Shown here: positions 48,456 to 60,182 of the stretch, piece after piece
How the letters are laid out: every line of letters begins with the position of its first letter
Numbering within the stretch: the first letter of the stretch is position 1
Source: Syngnathus acus
Lineage: Eukaryota; Chordata; Actinopteri; Syngnathiformes; Syngnathidae
NCBI RefSeq assembly: GCF_901709675.1
Contig: NC_051094.1
Coordinates: forward strand, 4,615,001 to 4,679,000
Length of the DNA stretch: 64,000 bases
Direction of reading: 5' to 3'
Notes under the pieces: generated by a model
Told to the model about the DNA's origin: nothing
Seen by the model: the letters and a program-made list of their open reading frames with translations, nothing else
Database searches by the model: none
Made by a program: the position numbers and the translations under genes

Positions 48456-49843
48456 CCGTTGTGGGAGACTACAGCATGCATCTTCAACGTATAATTTTTG
48501 ACAACTATTACAGCTTCATAATTTCCATTTTTTAGCTTTCTGGGTTGTTTTTAAAGGCTAATCTGCTCATACACAAAGCAAAGAATAAAAATGTAACCAT
48601 GTCACATGCATACAAATGCAAAGTCTGTTTTAAGTACAACATTTACTATCAATAGTACATTTTATCATCTGATCATGTGCCTGGGCAGAACATTGTACTA
48701 ATGGTTAGCATATATGCCTCACTATTGTGATTTTTTTTGTCTCAAATCTCAGCTCCAGCTTCTCTTCCCACTATCCGTAACCCTGGCATTCAAAAGAGGT
48801 GCATGTTATAATCTAAATAGAAATACAAAAAAAAATCTAATAATGCAAATGTGTGTTGTTTATATGTGCAATGGCAAACAAAAGTCAGCTAGGATTGGCT
48901 TCTCCTCCCACGACACTTAGAGCTGTGGTAAACTGGGTAAAGTGTTGATCTTGATCTGTAATGACTTATGACAAGTAAACCAGTAACAAAACCGCTTCCT
49001 GCTCATTAGAACGAGCAGAAGAGGAATGTCTTCACTCATTAATCCACACCTAGATAAATCCAGTTACTCTAAAACCATCAGTGGACACTTGTGTTGCTTC
49101 AAACCGAAACAGACGACTCTGTTCATTTGGGTGAAAGAATACAACTGCTTCACGAAGCAAATTTGAAGCTTCATTTTCCCATAACTAGTTATGTTGTTAA
49201 AAAATATATGATTTCTCACAATTTTGTGAGCAGTGGGGGCGTGAACGATGAACCGCGATAGAGGGCTTCACTGTACTAAGTTTATCAGGTTTTAATGGGT
49301 TTTGTTCATACGCCAAAGAAACCTTACTCGGTATGAGCACTCGGCAAAAGTGCTTCTCATCACTTTGCATTTTCCACCTGTACAAATGTAATGTTTTTAT
49401 TCACAACACATAATATTGTATATTATAACATCGGCATGACATACAAGTCAGACAAATTAGCATTGGCGGGGGATCATCCCACATACATAAGTGTGTAACG
49501 CAAAACAGATGCAGCGCCATGCAGGACATTTGGGAAGAGGAGCAGAAGACAGACAATAACATTCAGGGATGAACTGCATTCAAAGTTTACCGTGACGGCT
49601 TTATTTTCAATACCTCTTCAAAGGTCTTCAATATTATCCACGTGGCGTCTCCTAAAAGAGAGGGCCTTGAGGGGAATGTGCGTCGGCTTTGTTTTGGGGA
49701 ATGTCTGTTTACGTTACATTTGGACAGCTGAGTGTGCTGGCTTTCGCCACGCTCCGAGGAAATTGTTCCCATAAACAGCATTGTAGTTTCCCTGAAATAT
49801 CTAATGTTGACATAGTGAGCATAATGTGAAAAAGCACGGGAAT

Positions 49844-49931
49844 GGGGGGGGGGGGGGGGGGAATGCCCGCGAGAGTCGCCGAGGCTAACGTTGCCCGGCC
49901 AGCTAGCCGGCCGCCCCCCCCCCCCCCCCCC
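49844..49931. repeat. G18 tract paired with C18 tract around a 52-nt spacer
   Basis: A run of 18 G (49844-49861) is followed, after 52 bases, by a run of 18 C (49914-49931). The spacer contains the near-palindrome GGCCAGCTAGCCGGCC. The two runs can form an 18-bp G:C stem, or the G run a quadruplex on either strand. It lies about 0.6 kb upstream of the rufy3 first exon. Confidence 0.9.
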
Positions 49932-50504
49932 ATATATTAAAAAAAACAATTTTCTCAACGGATTTACACGATTCACGAAAATACTTTCGACGGAAAAAAA
50001 CACGGAAATTCTCATCCCTGAAAAACTGCGTCTGTAGTGTCTCCCTAGAAAGTTTTAAACTTTAGCCCCCCGCCGGGACAGTTTCACCTAGCAGTCGCAC
50101 CACCCTCCAGACTGTATATCTTAATTGCCATTTTAACAATTTACCACTTACTCCACTTGAAAAGCGCAGCACCAGTGTCACACAGGAATTTCCATCCATT
50201 TGGTTCAGGAATCGAACATAGTAGTGACGCATCTTACTTTGGGTGCAATCACTGCTGGCGTCATCGGATGACGCGCCAAATTAGCATCGGATTAGCAAAA
50301 AGGTGTGTGGTTGTTTTACCATCCAAGAGGGTGACACCTAGTTTGGACGTACTCGCGAACGATTTTGGTGTGGTATCGGCGGGCTGGATGCGCGCTGTGT
50401 TCGGTAGCTATGGTCATGCGGGACCTAAGCTAACCAGCGCAGAGCTACATAACCACTGATCACATGAAGTGAGTTTGACCGGGTGGGGTTGCTCATTCAC
50501 GGGG

Positions 50505-50754
50505 ATGGCCGACAGGGATTTGCCCACGGCGGCGCTTCCACCGCGCTCACCCGCCTCCGGGTTCCGCGGTTCCTCGGATGAGAACGGACGCCGCCACTGC
50601 GACGACAGCCCGGACGAGACACTGTTGCCCACCTCGGTGATTTATTTCAAGGAAGCTTTGAGCTCCGCCAACGTGAGGATCGGCAAGGGTGGTGGGTCCT
50701 CGCTGTCCCCCAAGTATGACTTCCACATCGAGAGGGTCGAATCGAAGCAGAAAA
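50505..50754 (+). CDS. rufy3: rufy3 alternative first exon a
   Basis: This is a GC3-rich open segment with an ATG in good context (GGGGATGG) and a strong donor (AAAA|GTGAGT) after 250 nt, which leaves phase 1. Exon b also ends in phase 1, so exon a can splice directly to 52546 and replace the MSDLTPQ start. It encodes 83 residues, starting [20 protein letters not shown], with [20 protein letters not shown] and [19 protein letters not shown]. The products would be 495 aa (short end) or 650 aa (long end). I infer a second promoter; I cannot name this segment as a known domain. Confidence 0.7.
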
Positions 50755-53700
50755 GTGAGTACTATGGTAATGCAGGTAGCCATTTTATAGTAAAACACTT
50801 TTTTTGCAAGTTGGATTAACTGATGAAATTGTTCATTGCTGTCACGAGACTGTCTGACATATGCTAACTAGCTATCTGGTAGCCAACCAAATAAGCTAAC
50901 GTCTGATTGAATATATATTAAATATACCAAACTACTTACTTTTTTGCACGTCATTATAAAGATAAGATAATGAAATGAAGACTATGTCACAGCTAATCCA
51001 GCTACATGCTAACGTCAACAACTTTGTTGAATCACGTGACCCAATCACATGTCAGACTTCCTGTTGGTCAGTTTTCGTGTTTTTAAACCTTTTGCCTAAT
51101 TAAAGTGAATAAATCTACATTTTATTGTGGTTTTAAATCTTCTATATTAGTTTTGATAACTAACAATAACAACGCAACATATTTGTTTAAATAAGAGAAT
51201 TAGCATAGAGCAGTATGTATTCATAATCATAACTACTGTAATAATGGTAATGATAACGATATGGCGCCATAGTAAGGCTACTAAATAATCACAATATAGT
51301 TATTTTTTTGCATGGAGGAGTCTGATAATTGTTGCAGCCCTAATAGGGACGCTGCTACTACTTTTCTACTAGACAGGGCTTTGGCTCCATCTTGTGCCGT
51401 GTTACAAAAAGAGAGAACAGGTCAGCTTTTCAGATGATTTATTAAAAAGTGAGCAAATGGCTGAACTTCCAATAGTGAACACTATTTTAGTCTGGTGAAA
51501 ATTGGTATGCCGGCGCGTTCGGTTTATCTTATCGTTTTTGGCCTCATTGCTGCTGATTGGTTGTTTATTAGATGTCCCAAAAAGGGGAACTCATGCTGTT
51601 CACGAACATCATTAGCATTTAGTTGGCCTCTCTGGGGACCACCATCCTCCCTTCCCCCCTTTCTCTCGCTCTCTCAATCTCTCTCTTGCACCATCTGCTC
51701 ACGTGACGCAGCTCTGACTGCTACCCGGCCCTCCTCCGCCACAGCGGTCGGCCATCTTGGTCAACACCCAGTGTGCATCCAGCCACCACCAGCCCCCAAT
51801 CAGACTCCAGAGGAGGGTGGTGGGTGATTGTGTTTTTTTCCCCCTTTAAATCCATCGCCTGCACAAAAGAGAAGAAAAGGGAGGGAAGGGGTGGAGGAGT
51901 GAGGAAGCGCAGCGTCTCCGTCAGTCACAAGGAGGAGGAGAGAGAGACCTGCTCTAGACATCCTTTTTGTCCCCTCATTGGGAATTTCGGGGCAACAAGC
52001 ACAACCGCTTGTTAGGTGTTGTTTTTTTTGCCGAGTCATCATCACCGCCACCATGTCGGATTTGACGCCACAGAGCGAGACGCCGACGCCCACCACTGAC
52101 AAGATCACGCAGGCCGCCCGGGAGACCATCTATCTGTGTAACTTCCGCGTGTCGGTGGACGGCGAGTGGCTGTGCCTGCGCGAGCTCAATGACATCTCGC
52201 TCACGCCGGACCCCGAGCCGGCCCATGAAGGTAGGATTGGGATGGCGTGTCCATGGATGTGACGCCGCAGGATATGTACGTTGATGTTTTTGGGCGACGT
52301 TAAAAAAATGGCCATGACGCCGCAGTCGAAAATGAGCGGCTCGTTGCCGACTCGCTCTTTCCTCGTCTCTGGCCACGCCTTCCCCCAAACGCCTTCATTA
52401 ATCCGTAATAAATCTCTGTCATCAATGGAAGCTGTTTCAAGCGTTATCGTGGCTCAAACATAATAAAACGAAAAGAGTAAAAGGACTTTTTGATTTTTTT
52501 GCAGTAGCGGCTTTTGTCAGTGGCTTCACGTTGTGTGTCGTGTAGATCCCAAGGACCCCATCACCATCGAGAGGCTCAACCTGATGAACATGGCCAAGCT
52601 CAGCATCAAAGGTCTGATCGAGTCGGCGCTCAACCTGGGACGCACACTGGACTCGGACTACGCGCCTCTGCAGCAGTTTTTCGTGGTCATGGAGCACTGC
52701 CTTAAGCACGGCTTGAAAAGTAACCTCAGCGACGTAACCTGGAGCTCCTCAATGAGTGGTTCTATCTCCAGCGATCTGATTTAGACTCATTCATTCTTGC
52801 TGATGTTGTCGTCTTTGCTCCCTCAGCCAAGAAGACCTTCCTGGGCCAGAACAAATCATTCTGGGGTGCCTTGGAGCTGGTGGAGAAGCTGACGCCCGAG
52901 GCCGGGGAGATCACCGCCAGTGTCAAAGACCTGCCTGGACTCAAGTCAGTTAAAATTCAGCCAAGCTGTCTCAAAAGTTGCTTTTGCTGATCTGAAATGC
53001 CGAGAAATTCATTGACTTGTTTTACGACTGTGACAGGACGCCGCTAGGAAGAGGCCGCGCTTGGTTAAGACTTGCCCTGATGCAGAAGAAGCTGTCCGAC
53101 TACATGAAAACCATCATCAACAGGAAGGACCTGCTGAGGTTCAGGACCAGCTTGGCATTTTTTCGTTTTATCCTCAAACTTGTTGTCAACCCAAAAGCAT
53201 TTTCTTTACCCGTGCAGTGAATTCTACGAGCCCAACGCTCTGATGATGGAGGAGGAGGGAGCCGTCATCGCCGGATTGCTCGTCGGGCTCAACGTCATCG
53301 ACGCCAACCTGTGCATGAAAGGAGAAGACCTGGACTCGCAGGTTGGTCCACTTTCAGCAACCTTCACAGTGGCCGAGTCTCCTGGAATGAACCCAGAGCA
53401 TTAGCCTGGCATGAAGCAGCTTGTTTTCCTTTTTTCATCTAGCTATCTATACGTAACCATCTAGCTAGCTAGCTATCTTGCTACATTGCTATATTTGCCT
53501 TTTACTATTTGGGTGGGGGTCAAGTCTTCTTCACTTTATATTTTTTGGAACACTGTATAAGTCTTGTGTTAAAAAGATCATTTTGTTTTTATCTTAAAAA
53601 TATTTAGATTAAACAAACAAAAAAAAAAATCTTGATTTAGATGGATGTTCCTCTTGACAGCAAATCTTTTTTCCCCATTGTCCTTTATTACCTAAACCTT

Positions 53701-56700
53701 TTTCCCCCCTGTAATAATATCACCACAATTGTACAATTGCTTTTTCTTTCCGGTGTGGCTCTTAATACAACCCGGTTCAATCAAGCACAGGATGGATTCG
53801 GTTCTCAGCGATTCTTCCATTTTCTCCGCAGGTTGGAGTCATCGATTTCTCAATGTACCTAAAAGACGGCGGCCACAGCAGCAAGAGTGCAGAAGGGTGA
53901 GTGTGGCTGCTTTCTGACGTATTCAACCTCAAGGATCCCCCTGGGGAAAAAAAATGTTGACGTTGATTTGTATCAGTGACGGTCAGATCACCGCCATACT
54001 CGATCAGAAGAATTACGTGGAGGAGCTCAACAGACACTTGAGGTTTGTCACACCAGCGAGATCCTCATTTAAAAAAAAAAAAAGGAAAGGGAGAGAATAA
54101 ATAATAAAGCTCATGTTGTGTCTTGTCTTGTGTGTGTGTGTAGTGCTTCCGTAAATAACCTCCAGGCCAAAGTGGACGCGTTGGAGAAGTCCAACACCAA
54201 GCTCACAGAAGAGGTACCCCTAACTGTACTTGACAATTTGCCGTTGACCACTGTCATTTTGTCCTCGAATGTCCCGGTCATGGCATTTTCCTCTGCTCAG
54301 CTGGCAGTGGCCAACAACAGGATCATCACACTACAAGAGGATGTTGAGCGGGTGAAAGAGGAGAGCTCCTATCACCTGGAGTCCAACAGAAAGGTGAGCC
54401 GTCGCCTTCGGTTACTTCTGTGTCTCGTTTGTTTGTAGTTGAAAGTCTTTTGTGCCTTCTCCTGGCATTTTCAGGCACTGAGAAGCGACTCTGCAACAGC
54501 CGACGGCCCGGCGCTGGGCGAAACGCGCAAGCAACTCAAAGAGGAGACGCTCCTTCGACTGGTGAGTTTTCGAATTAGCACAAATATTGTTCTAGAAAGG
54601 TTGACTTGCATCTCTGATTGAAAGACGGGAATTATGGGATTCGATAATCGGCTGATAAACGTCAGCTAAATGAACGCGCACGTATATTTCAAATTTGAGC
54701 ATTTTATTGCAGGACGTGGAGAAGGAGCTGGAGGTGCAGATCGGCATGAAGCAGGAGATGGAACTGTCCATGAAGATGCTGGAGAAGGACGTATGCGAGA
54801 AGCAGGACGCGCTGGTGGAGCTGCGGCAGCAGCTGGACGACCTGCGCGTCATCAACCAGCAGCTCAGCCACAAGTCGCAAGTACGCCGCTGTTTAGCTTT
54901 CCTGCTTAGCAGTCCGCATCATCTTTAGATATCATCGCAGGAAACAAGTCTGCGTCATTTAAAAATCACAATTAGATCCAAATTGTTCCGCCTTAACCCA
55001 ACTGGCCTCCTCAGAGCGCCGACGCCAGCTCCAAGCAGAAGAGTGACGCCGTGGCCCGTCTGGAGGAGAAAATTAGCCAGATGTCAGGCACCATCAAACA
55101 GCTGGAGAGCAGGTAAGCGTTTCCCAACTGCACCGAATCATGGCCGCCGCCGCCTCCAAACCTATTGGTTCAAAATTCTCCTGTTGTTTCCCTTCACCAC
55201 CCCTTCTCATTTTCTCGCCTCACTTTTTTGGTAATTTCCTTCATTTTGAACGGTGCGGTTAGCGAGAAACATTTGGTGCAGCAGGCCAGGAACCTCAACT
55301 CGACCGCTGAGAAGCTCCTGCAGCTGCAGCAGTAGCCCCGCCAAAATGCCAAATAACCAAACTAGGGAGCTCCCCTTTTTGTTTTTTTTCTTTCCACCGG
55401 CTTCGAGTAAAGCGGACTCAATGCATCTTTAAGGAAATCCTTGTGTTCTCCCACGTGCTTCTTGTCACACCTGCTCATGAGCGGGTGGTCCAAAGAAGTG
55501 GTCACGTGGGAGAAAGACAATTCATTTCTGGATTTTAGAGCTGTACTGTATGTCGACATTTGTCCTTGTAACCATTAGGCTAATAAAACAATCGTACAAA
55601 TACCAACCGACTTCCCGGCACATGCGCCTTCTTGTGAGTTGGCTTATTGTCTCAAGGCTGAAGAGCTGATGACATATTTTATTTTATTTTTTTAATCAAC
55701 CAAGTATGATAAAGGATTGAAATTCTTCAAGTACAAAAAATGAATGAAAATAAACATATACAGTGGATACCAAATGTCTACACGCCCCTGCTGAAATGAA
55801 ATAAAATCATACAGCAAAAAAGGAAAAACAAAAAATCCAACAAGAAAAATTCTTTAAAAAGCTGTAAAAATTGGGAAATCAAAATCTACAAAATAAAAGT
55901 ACTGTGCAGAAAAATAAACAATAATAATAAATAATGAATAAATATAACTTAAAAAGATATATACCTTTAAACTGAAGGATTCAGCTTTGTTTATTTTCTC
56001 AGTCCCACCTTCTTCATTCCCTTTCACTTCATTTGTCGGCTCTTCGGCATTCACGCGCAATTTCTGCACCAAATTCCCTTCATTCACTGCCTCCCTTTTC
56101 AGTTGCTTTTATGTTAAAGTTGTTTTACATCCCTCCATCATCATTTACCCCCCCACAAAAAAAAAAAAAATCAGATGCAAACAGGCTGAGCGGGAAAAGG
56201 AGGCGGTGCTAGAGGCCAACCGCCTCTTCAAGCGCGAGTTTGGGGACAAGATCGAGAGCCTGGAGGTGGAGCTGGAGCAGCTCCGGAAACACAGGTACCC
56301 CCCTAAAACAACACGGTCTGTCCTAAAAACTAAGAAACTGCTAAATTGCTGAACTGAGGACTTTTCTGCTTTCCACCAGGTCCAACCTGGAGGCGGAGCA
56401 AAGGAGGGAGCAAGACCACCACCTGGGCAGCACGCAGCGCGAGAATGTCCCTCAAGTACACTCGCGCTCATATAAGCAGCATACTGTGTGCCGTCTCGCA
56501 TTTGTTTGTCTCCTGACGAGGCTTTGGTGTTGCAGCCTCAATCGGGATCTCCGGCAGTGAGGAAGGACCTCAGAGTGACAGCAGAGGACAAAAGCAGCCC
56601 AAACTCCAGCTTGTGTGTACTCCCACCAACACGGCAGTCGTTTTAAAGTGTTTCAATCTATATCTTTATACATTTGTATCTTCTCAAGGTCCTTCTGCCC

Positions 56701-57346
56701 GTCTTATGATGATGATGACAATGAGGAGGTAAGTTTGCTTTTTTTGTTATATATGCACATTTATTGCAAATGTATGTATGGATGTTATATATATGTTCAT
56801 GTCCAGGATGAGCCCTTTGTGGACAACAGTGAAGCTTCTGTGTGCAGCATGTGCGAGCTGAAAGACTCACTCCTCAAGACAAAGGTACCAACGTGATAAT
56901 CTGTACTGGGGGTCATAACACATACAGCTTCCTCTTTTTTTTAAAAAATTAAAGTGTCTTGCTGAAAATTAATTTGCAAATTGTTTTGTTTATATGCGGA
57001 AAAAAGGAACCACATCCCCAAAAATATTTCTATTTGCCTGTTATGGCCACAAGATGGCAGCAAAGTAGAAAGGATATTGGCAAAAAGACAACTCCAAAAT
57101 AGTTCCTTGGAGATGCATTTTTGGGCTAGGTCTGGGGTTGCATATAAAATAAAAAAAAAGCAGAATCTTCTCCGCCAACGCCCTTTTGTGTTTTTTCAGA
57201 AACAGTGCAAGAACTGCGGCGGCGTGTTCTGCGAACGCTGCGTGGCCAACGAGCTACCGCTCCCGTCGTCCATCTTGCCCGAGGTTGTGTGCTCCGCCTG
57301 CTACGCGCATTTACTGCAGCAGTACGCTTCCACGTCGCCAGCGTAA
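50505..57346 (+). CDS. rufy3: RUN and FYVE domain-containing protein 3 (whole gene)
   Basis: This is a cytosolic adaptor acting on endosome/lysosome positioning, neuronal polarity and axon growth. The product starting at 52053 begins [20 protein letters not shown], as in RUFY3. The RUN domain (about residues 60-215) contains [40 protein letters not shown] and [20 protein letters not shown]. Coiled coils follow ([17 protein letters not shown] and [17 protein letters not shown]). All 20 exons used have GT-AG sites and matched phase. The 52053 start gives a 471-aa short form or a 626-aa long form, close to the human 469 and 620. The short-form poly(A) signal is at 55582-55587, and long-form signals are at 57346-57351 and 57718-57723. 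Confidence 0.94.
52053..55112 (+). CDS. rufy3: rufy3 first exon b and common exons (RUN domain, coiled coils)
   Basis: The exons are 52053-52230, 52546-52719, 52827-52944, 53037-53138, 53218-53341, 53832-53896, 53977-54042, 54144-54213, 54301-54393, 54475-54561, 54713-54880 and 55015-55112. The start codon sits in a near-perfect Kozak context (GCCACCATGT). The sum is 1343 nt, ending two bases into a codon (AG), which both downstream alternatives complete. A GC-rich 5' UTR of about 400 nt precedes the ATG. One human-to-fish change at the exon 2/3 junction turns Ala into Thr (GLKTKKTF). Confidence 0.93.
55263..55335 (+). CDS. rufy3: rufy3 short-form terminal exon
   Basis: The acceptor GCGGTTAG precedes CGAGAAACATTTGG. 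Joined to AG from 55112 it reads [20 protein letters not shown], then QLQQ and TAG at 55333-55335. Human short RUFY3 ends with the like sequence SEKDLVKQAKTLNSAANKL. This form lacks the zinc-finger end. A poly(A) signal follows at 55582-55587. Confidence 0.92.
55336..56174 (+). other. rufy3 short-form 3' UTR / long-form intron
   Basis: The segment contains the short-form poly(A) signal (55582-55587). After it comes AT-rich DNA with a piece resembling a common teleost dispersed repeat (about 55760-55800: ACAGTGGATACCAAATGTC then TACACGCCCC). There is no further coding signal before the acceptor at 56171-56174. Confidence 0.6.
56175..57346 (+). CDS. rufy3: rufy3 long-form 3' exons with degenerate FYVE-like finger
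   Basis: The exons are 56175-56294, 56380-56455, 56536-56612, 56689-56728, 56807-56884 and 57200-57346. They continue the frame from 55112 (AG|A) through a coiled coil ([20 protein letters not shown]) and an acidic stretch ([18 protein letters not shown]), into a cysteine finger (CSMC ... [12 protein letters not shown] ... CSACY). The spacing resembles a FYVE finger. The WxxD and RKHHCR-type PI3P-binding motifs are absent, replaced by TKKQCKNC. TAA is at 57344-57346. Confidence 0.9.
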
Positions 57347-57847
57347 ATAAAGAACCGCCAACGTGAACGCTGTGCTACAACTGGAACTGCAACATGCACT
57401 TTTTAACACTCCTAAGATTTCCTCATAATGGACACCTGCAGTCAACCCCCGTGAAATGTTTCAGATCTACCATCTACTTCAAGTAGACTTAAAAAAAATA
57501 TATATTAAAACACATATCTTAAATCTGCCAAGTAGCGGAGAAACACAAGATGGTGCCATTAGGTGTCATGAGGACATTTTGCCCGGTTGCCGATATAATG
57601 ACAAGACTGAAAACTTTAAGGACTTAAAAATCAGCTATGCTTCATTTACATTTAAAAGAAGCGAGTGACACGTATGTGATGAAACCAGGAATGGTTTATT
57701 GTTTGATGCCATACTTGAATAAAGAACATCTGTGTGTCAGCAGAAAGACAAAAACATTGGAAACGTTAGCATCAAGAGGAAAATGGCAAATCTAAAAAAA
57801 GGTAATGAAGCAAAATCCGTTTACCTGGTTTAGAAGCGCTTCTTTTT
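57347..57847. terminator. Overlapping convergent 3' ends of rufy3 and grsf1
   Basis: rufy3 (plus) has AATAAA signals at 57346-57351, partly overlapping its stop codon, and at 57718-57723. grsf1 (minus) has AATAAA, seen as TTTATT, at 57695-57700. If the distal rufy3 signal is used, the two transcripts overlap antisense by several tens of bases. Confidence 0.5.
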
Positions 57848-60182
57848 TCACCTTTCGTTATCAGGCACAGAATTGAGGAACAGCTCAATGTATCTTCCAC
57901 CTAAAAACCAAAATGTTGAGCTGCAAAAATCAAAGGAAAGACATATCTGCCGCTTTCAAGTGCGTGAATCTTCACCTATGTACATTCTGTCTTTGGACAT
58001 TGCTGCCACGGCGTCACAGTGGCTGGCGAAGTAAACTTCGGCCTCGCCGCTCGGCCTGCCGTTAGGTCCCAGGTCCAGGCGGATCCTGGACACCGCCAGC
58101 GGGGCGAAGAACTGTAGCACAACCCGATCGACTTTTTACAATTGTCAGACACAAGTAAGCCATGTGGTCCGTACATAAGGTTTACCTTTACAAGATCCTC
58201 TCCAGAGGCCTGGAAGGGAAGTCCTCTCAAGTGGACGTGATGTGACACGTTGGACAGTTTAGCAGGGACTGGTGCAGCGGCTAAGAAAAACATTTTAGGA
58301 TAGATGGATAAACATTTATATTAAATAAGACCATAATTCTGTTTTTTTTAAATTAAAAATAAGGATAAAGTGATGAACTGTCTTGTTTTACAAAAGAACT
58401 AGATTTTTTTTTTTTTACCGGGGTTGTCGGGTGCGAGTGCAGGTCTGACCCTGCTCCTGGATGTTTCGTTTGCATTTTCTGAAGAATGCCGCCATTTTGA
58501 ATGAATCTCTTGACTGCAACTGGGAAACACTTCAATGTATCTGTCAGAGGAAGAGGGGGGGAAAAAATTAACGGGAAAATAAGTTATGTTTGAGAGATAT
58601 ATAGATATATATATATAGAGAGAGAGAGAAAGATGTTTAAGTGAAGTTTTTTTTTTTACCTTCTACAGGCAAAGTTTTGAGTTGAGCGCCTTTTATTGCA
58701 ATACCACATGTTGCCACAACGAGCTGAGCAGACACGTACGCATTACCTAACATCACGAGGGTTCGCTTCGAATGTCTGACCTGTTCCCTATGAGCTCTCT
58801 GTCTCTTTGCAGTGCTTCATCAGCCGCTTGCTGCGAGGAAAACCACACAAAAGCCTCCCCCGTCCTTTTCCCTCTGCTATTCATTACCATGGTGATGCCT
58901 TTCTCCAAAATGTCCAAACCTGAAACACACAAACGCATTTTTACATACTTACCTACTAGCAACAGCTACACTGGATTAGCTGCACCGTACCAGTAAAGAA
59001 GTGCACAATGTCGTCCTCGGTGCAGGTGAAGGGGAGACCTCGGAGCCGAACCACCCGGGTGTCGGTGGGAAACAACAACGCTTTCTTCAGGATGTCCTCG
59101 GCATCGTTGTTTGTTACCTCATACACTAGGAAGGGTGAGTGCACCATTTTATTAGGTACACTTGCACTATGATTAGTTGAGAATTTTAATCAGGATATCT
59201 GCAGCTTTAAGGAGGCCACAACATTGAAAATGTTAAGTGTAGTGAGTGGAAGGTCGAGAGCTCAAACCTTCCACATAGCGAGGTCCGAGGTACTGCCGGT
59301 GCTTCTCCAGCGCTTTGCTCACATCCTCCTCATGCTCCAGCTCCACAAAGGCACGTCCCGATGGCCTACCCTGGTGGTCCACAGTCAGGTGCACGCCCGA
59401 CGTCCCGTCGCGGACACGACACTCTGGAGACACAATTGTGACAACGATTTTTTCACACTTCAACCATTTCTGCATATTACATTGGATAGCTGGTTTTCCT
59501 TCAATCTGAGTCTGACACTAAAGAGAAAAAGTTAGTATGAGGCACTGGTGAGAGCAGCTTATGGTAACAACAAACCCACCTCTGCCTTGATCTGGGCCTG
59601 GAAAACCCCTGATTCCGATCTGTATTTTTTTTTTTTTGCGCTTACCTGAAAAGAAGTGGACAATATCCTGGGTAGTGCATGACCACGGAAGGCCTATCAC
59701 TTGCACGATGTACAGCTCTTTCCTCTTCGCGGGTGCCGTGTCGGTCTCGTAGGCTGGAAGGGGAGGATATTCTTCCTCACACGGTGCCTGGAAGTCAAGG
59801 AGGATGTAGAAAATAGTGAACAGTGGGACAGGCACTCAAACTCTGTACACATGTTCAATTGTCATGATTCAACTCCTGTTTTTAAGTAAAAGTGGAAAAA
59901 GTTTGTGGGCCCATGAATGTACATTCACGTGATTCCCTTGGAGCCACCCCAAATGATTAAATACGCCCCTGTAAGAGGTAATGCTACCTTGCTGCACAGG
60001 CGACGTTGGGTGGTCCTCACGACGGCAATGCACTGGAGAGGACACAAACCCCGAAAGGAGGCCGCTGTCCGGGTCGTGGAAGTCCAAGTGGGCCGTGGAA
60101 TACGAGCACACCTGGTCGTCTGGTGGCTCAGCGCCACACAACGCTGGAGAAACGTCAACACTGATCTGGTGCTAGCACTCAT
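57848..60182 (-). CDS. grsf1: G-rich sequence factor 1, mitochondrial RNA-binding protein
   Basis: GRSF1 binds G-rich RNA and acts in mitochondrial RNA granules on RNA processing and decay. Nine exons join in phase to 1173 nt (390 aa): 60182-59988, 59787-59646, 59423-59268, 59125-58991, 58919-58781, 58540-58419, 58280-58186, 58111-57976 and 57900-57848. Residues 1-65 contain ten Arg and no Asp or Glu, a typical mitochondrial presequence. Three quasi-RRMs follow: VQVIGLPWSCTTQDIVHFFS (about 91-160), VRLRGLPFTCTEDDIVHFF (about 194-260) and VHLRGLPFQASGEDLVKFF (about 313-380), in the GLP[WF]-type form of the hnRNP F/H family. The C-terminus is RYIELFLNSVPDNER. It is shorter than human GRSF1 (480), mainly before RRM1 and in the RRM2-RRM3 linker. 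Confidence 0.94.

Larger units (their letters stand above)
48007..50504. promoter_or_regulatory. Shared upstream region between slc4a4 and rufy3 (head-to-head)
   Basis: slc4a4 starts leftward near 48.0 kb and rufy3 rightward near 50.5 kb, so this 2.5-kb interval must contain both 5' ends. It includes a CTCF-like motif near 48440, a degenerate SINE-like segment near 48700, and a paired G18/C18 element at 49844-49931. GC content rises from about 49600 toward the rufy3 exon. No separate gene is recognised. Confidence 0.4.
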
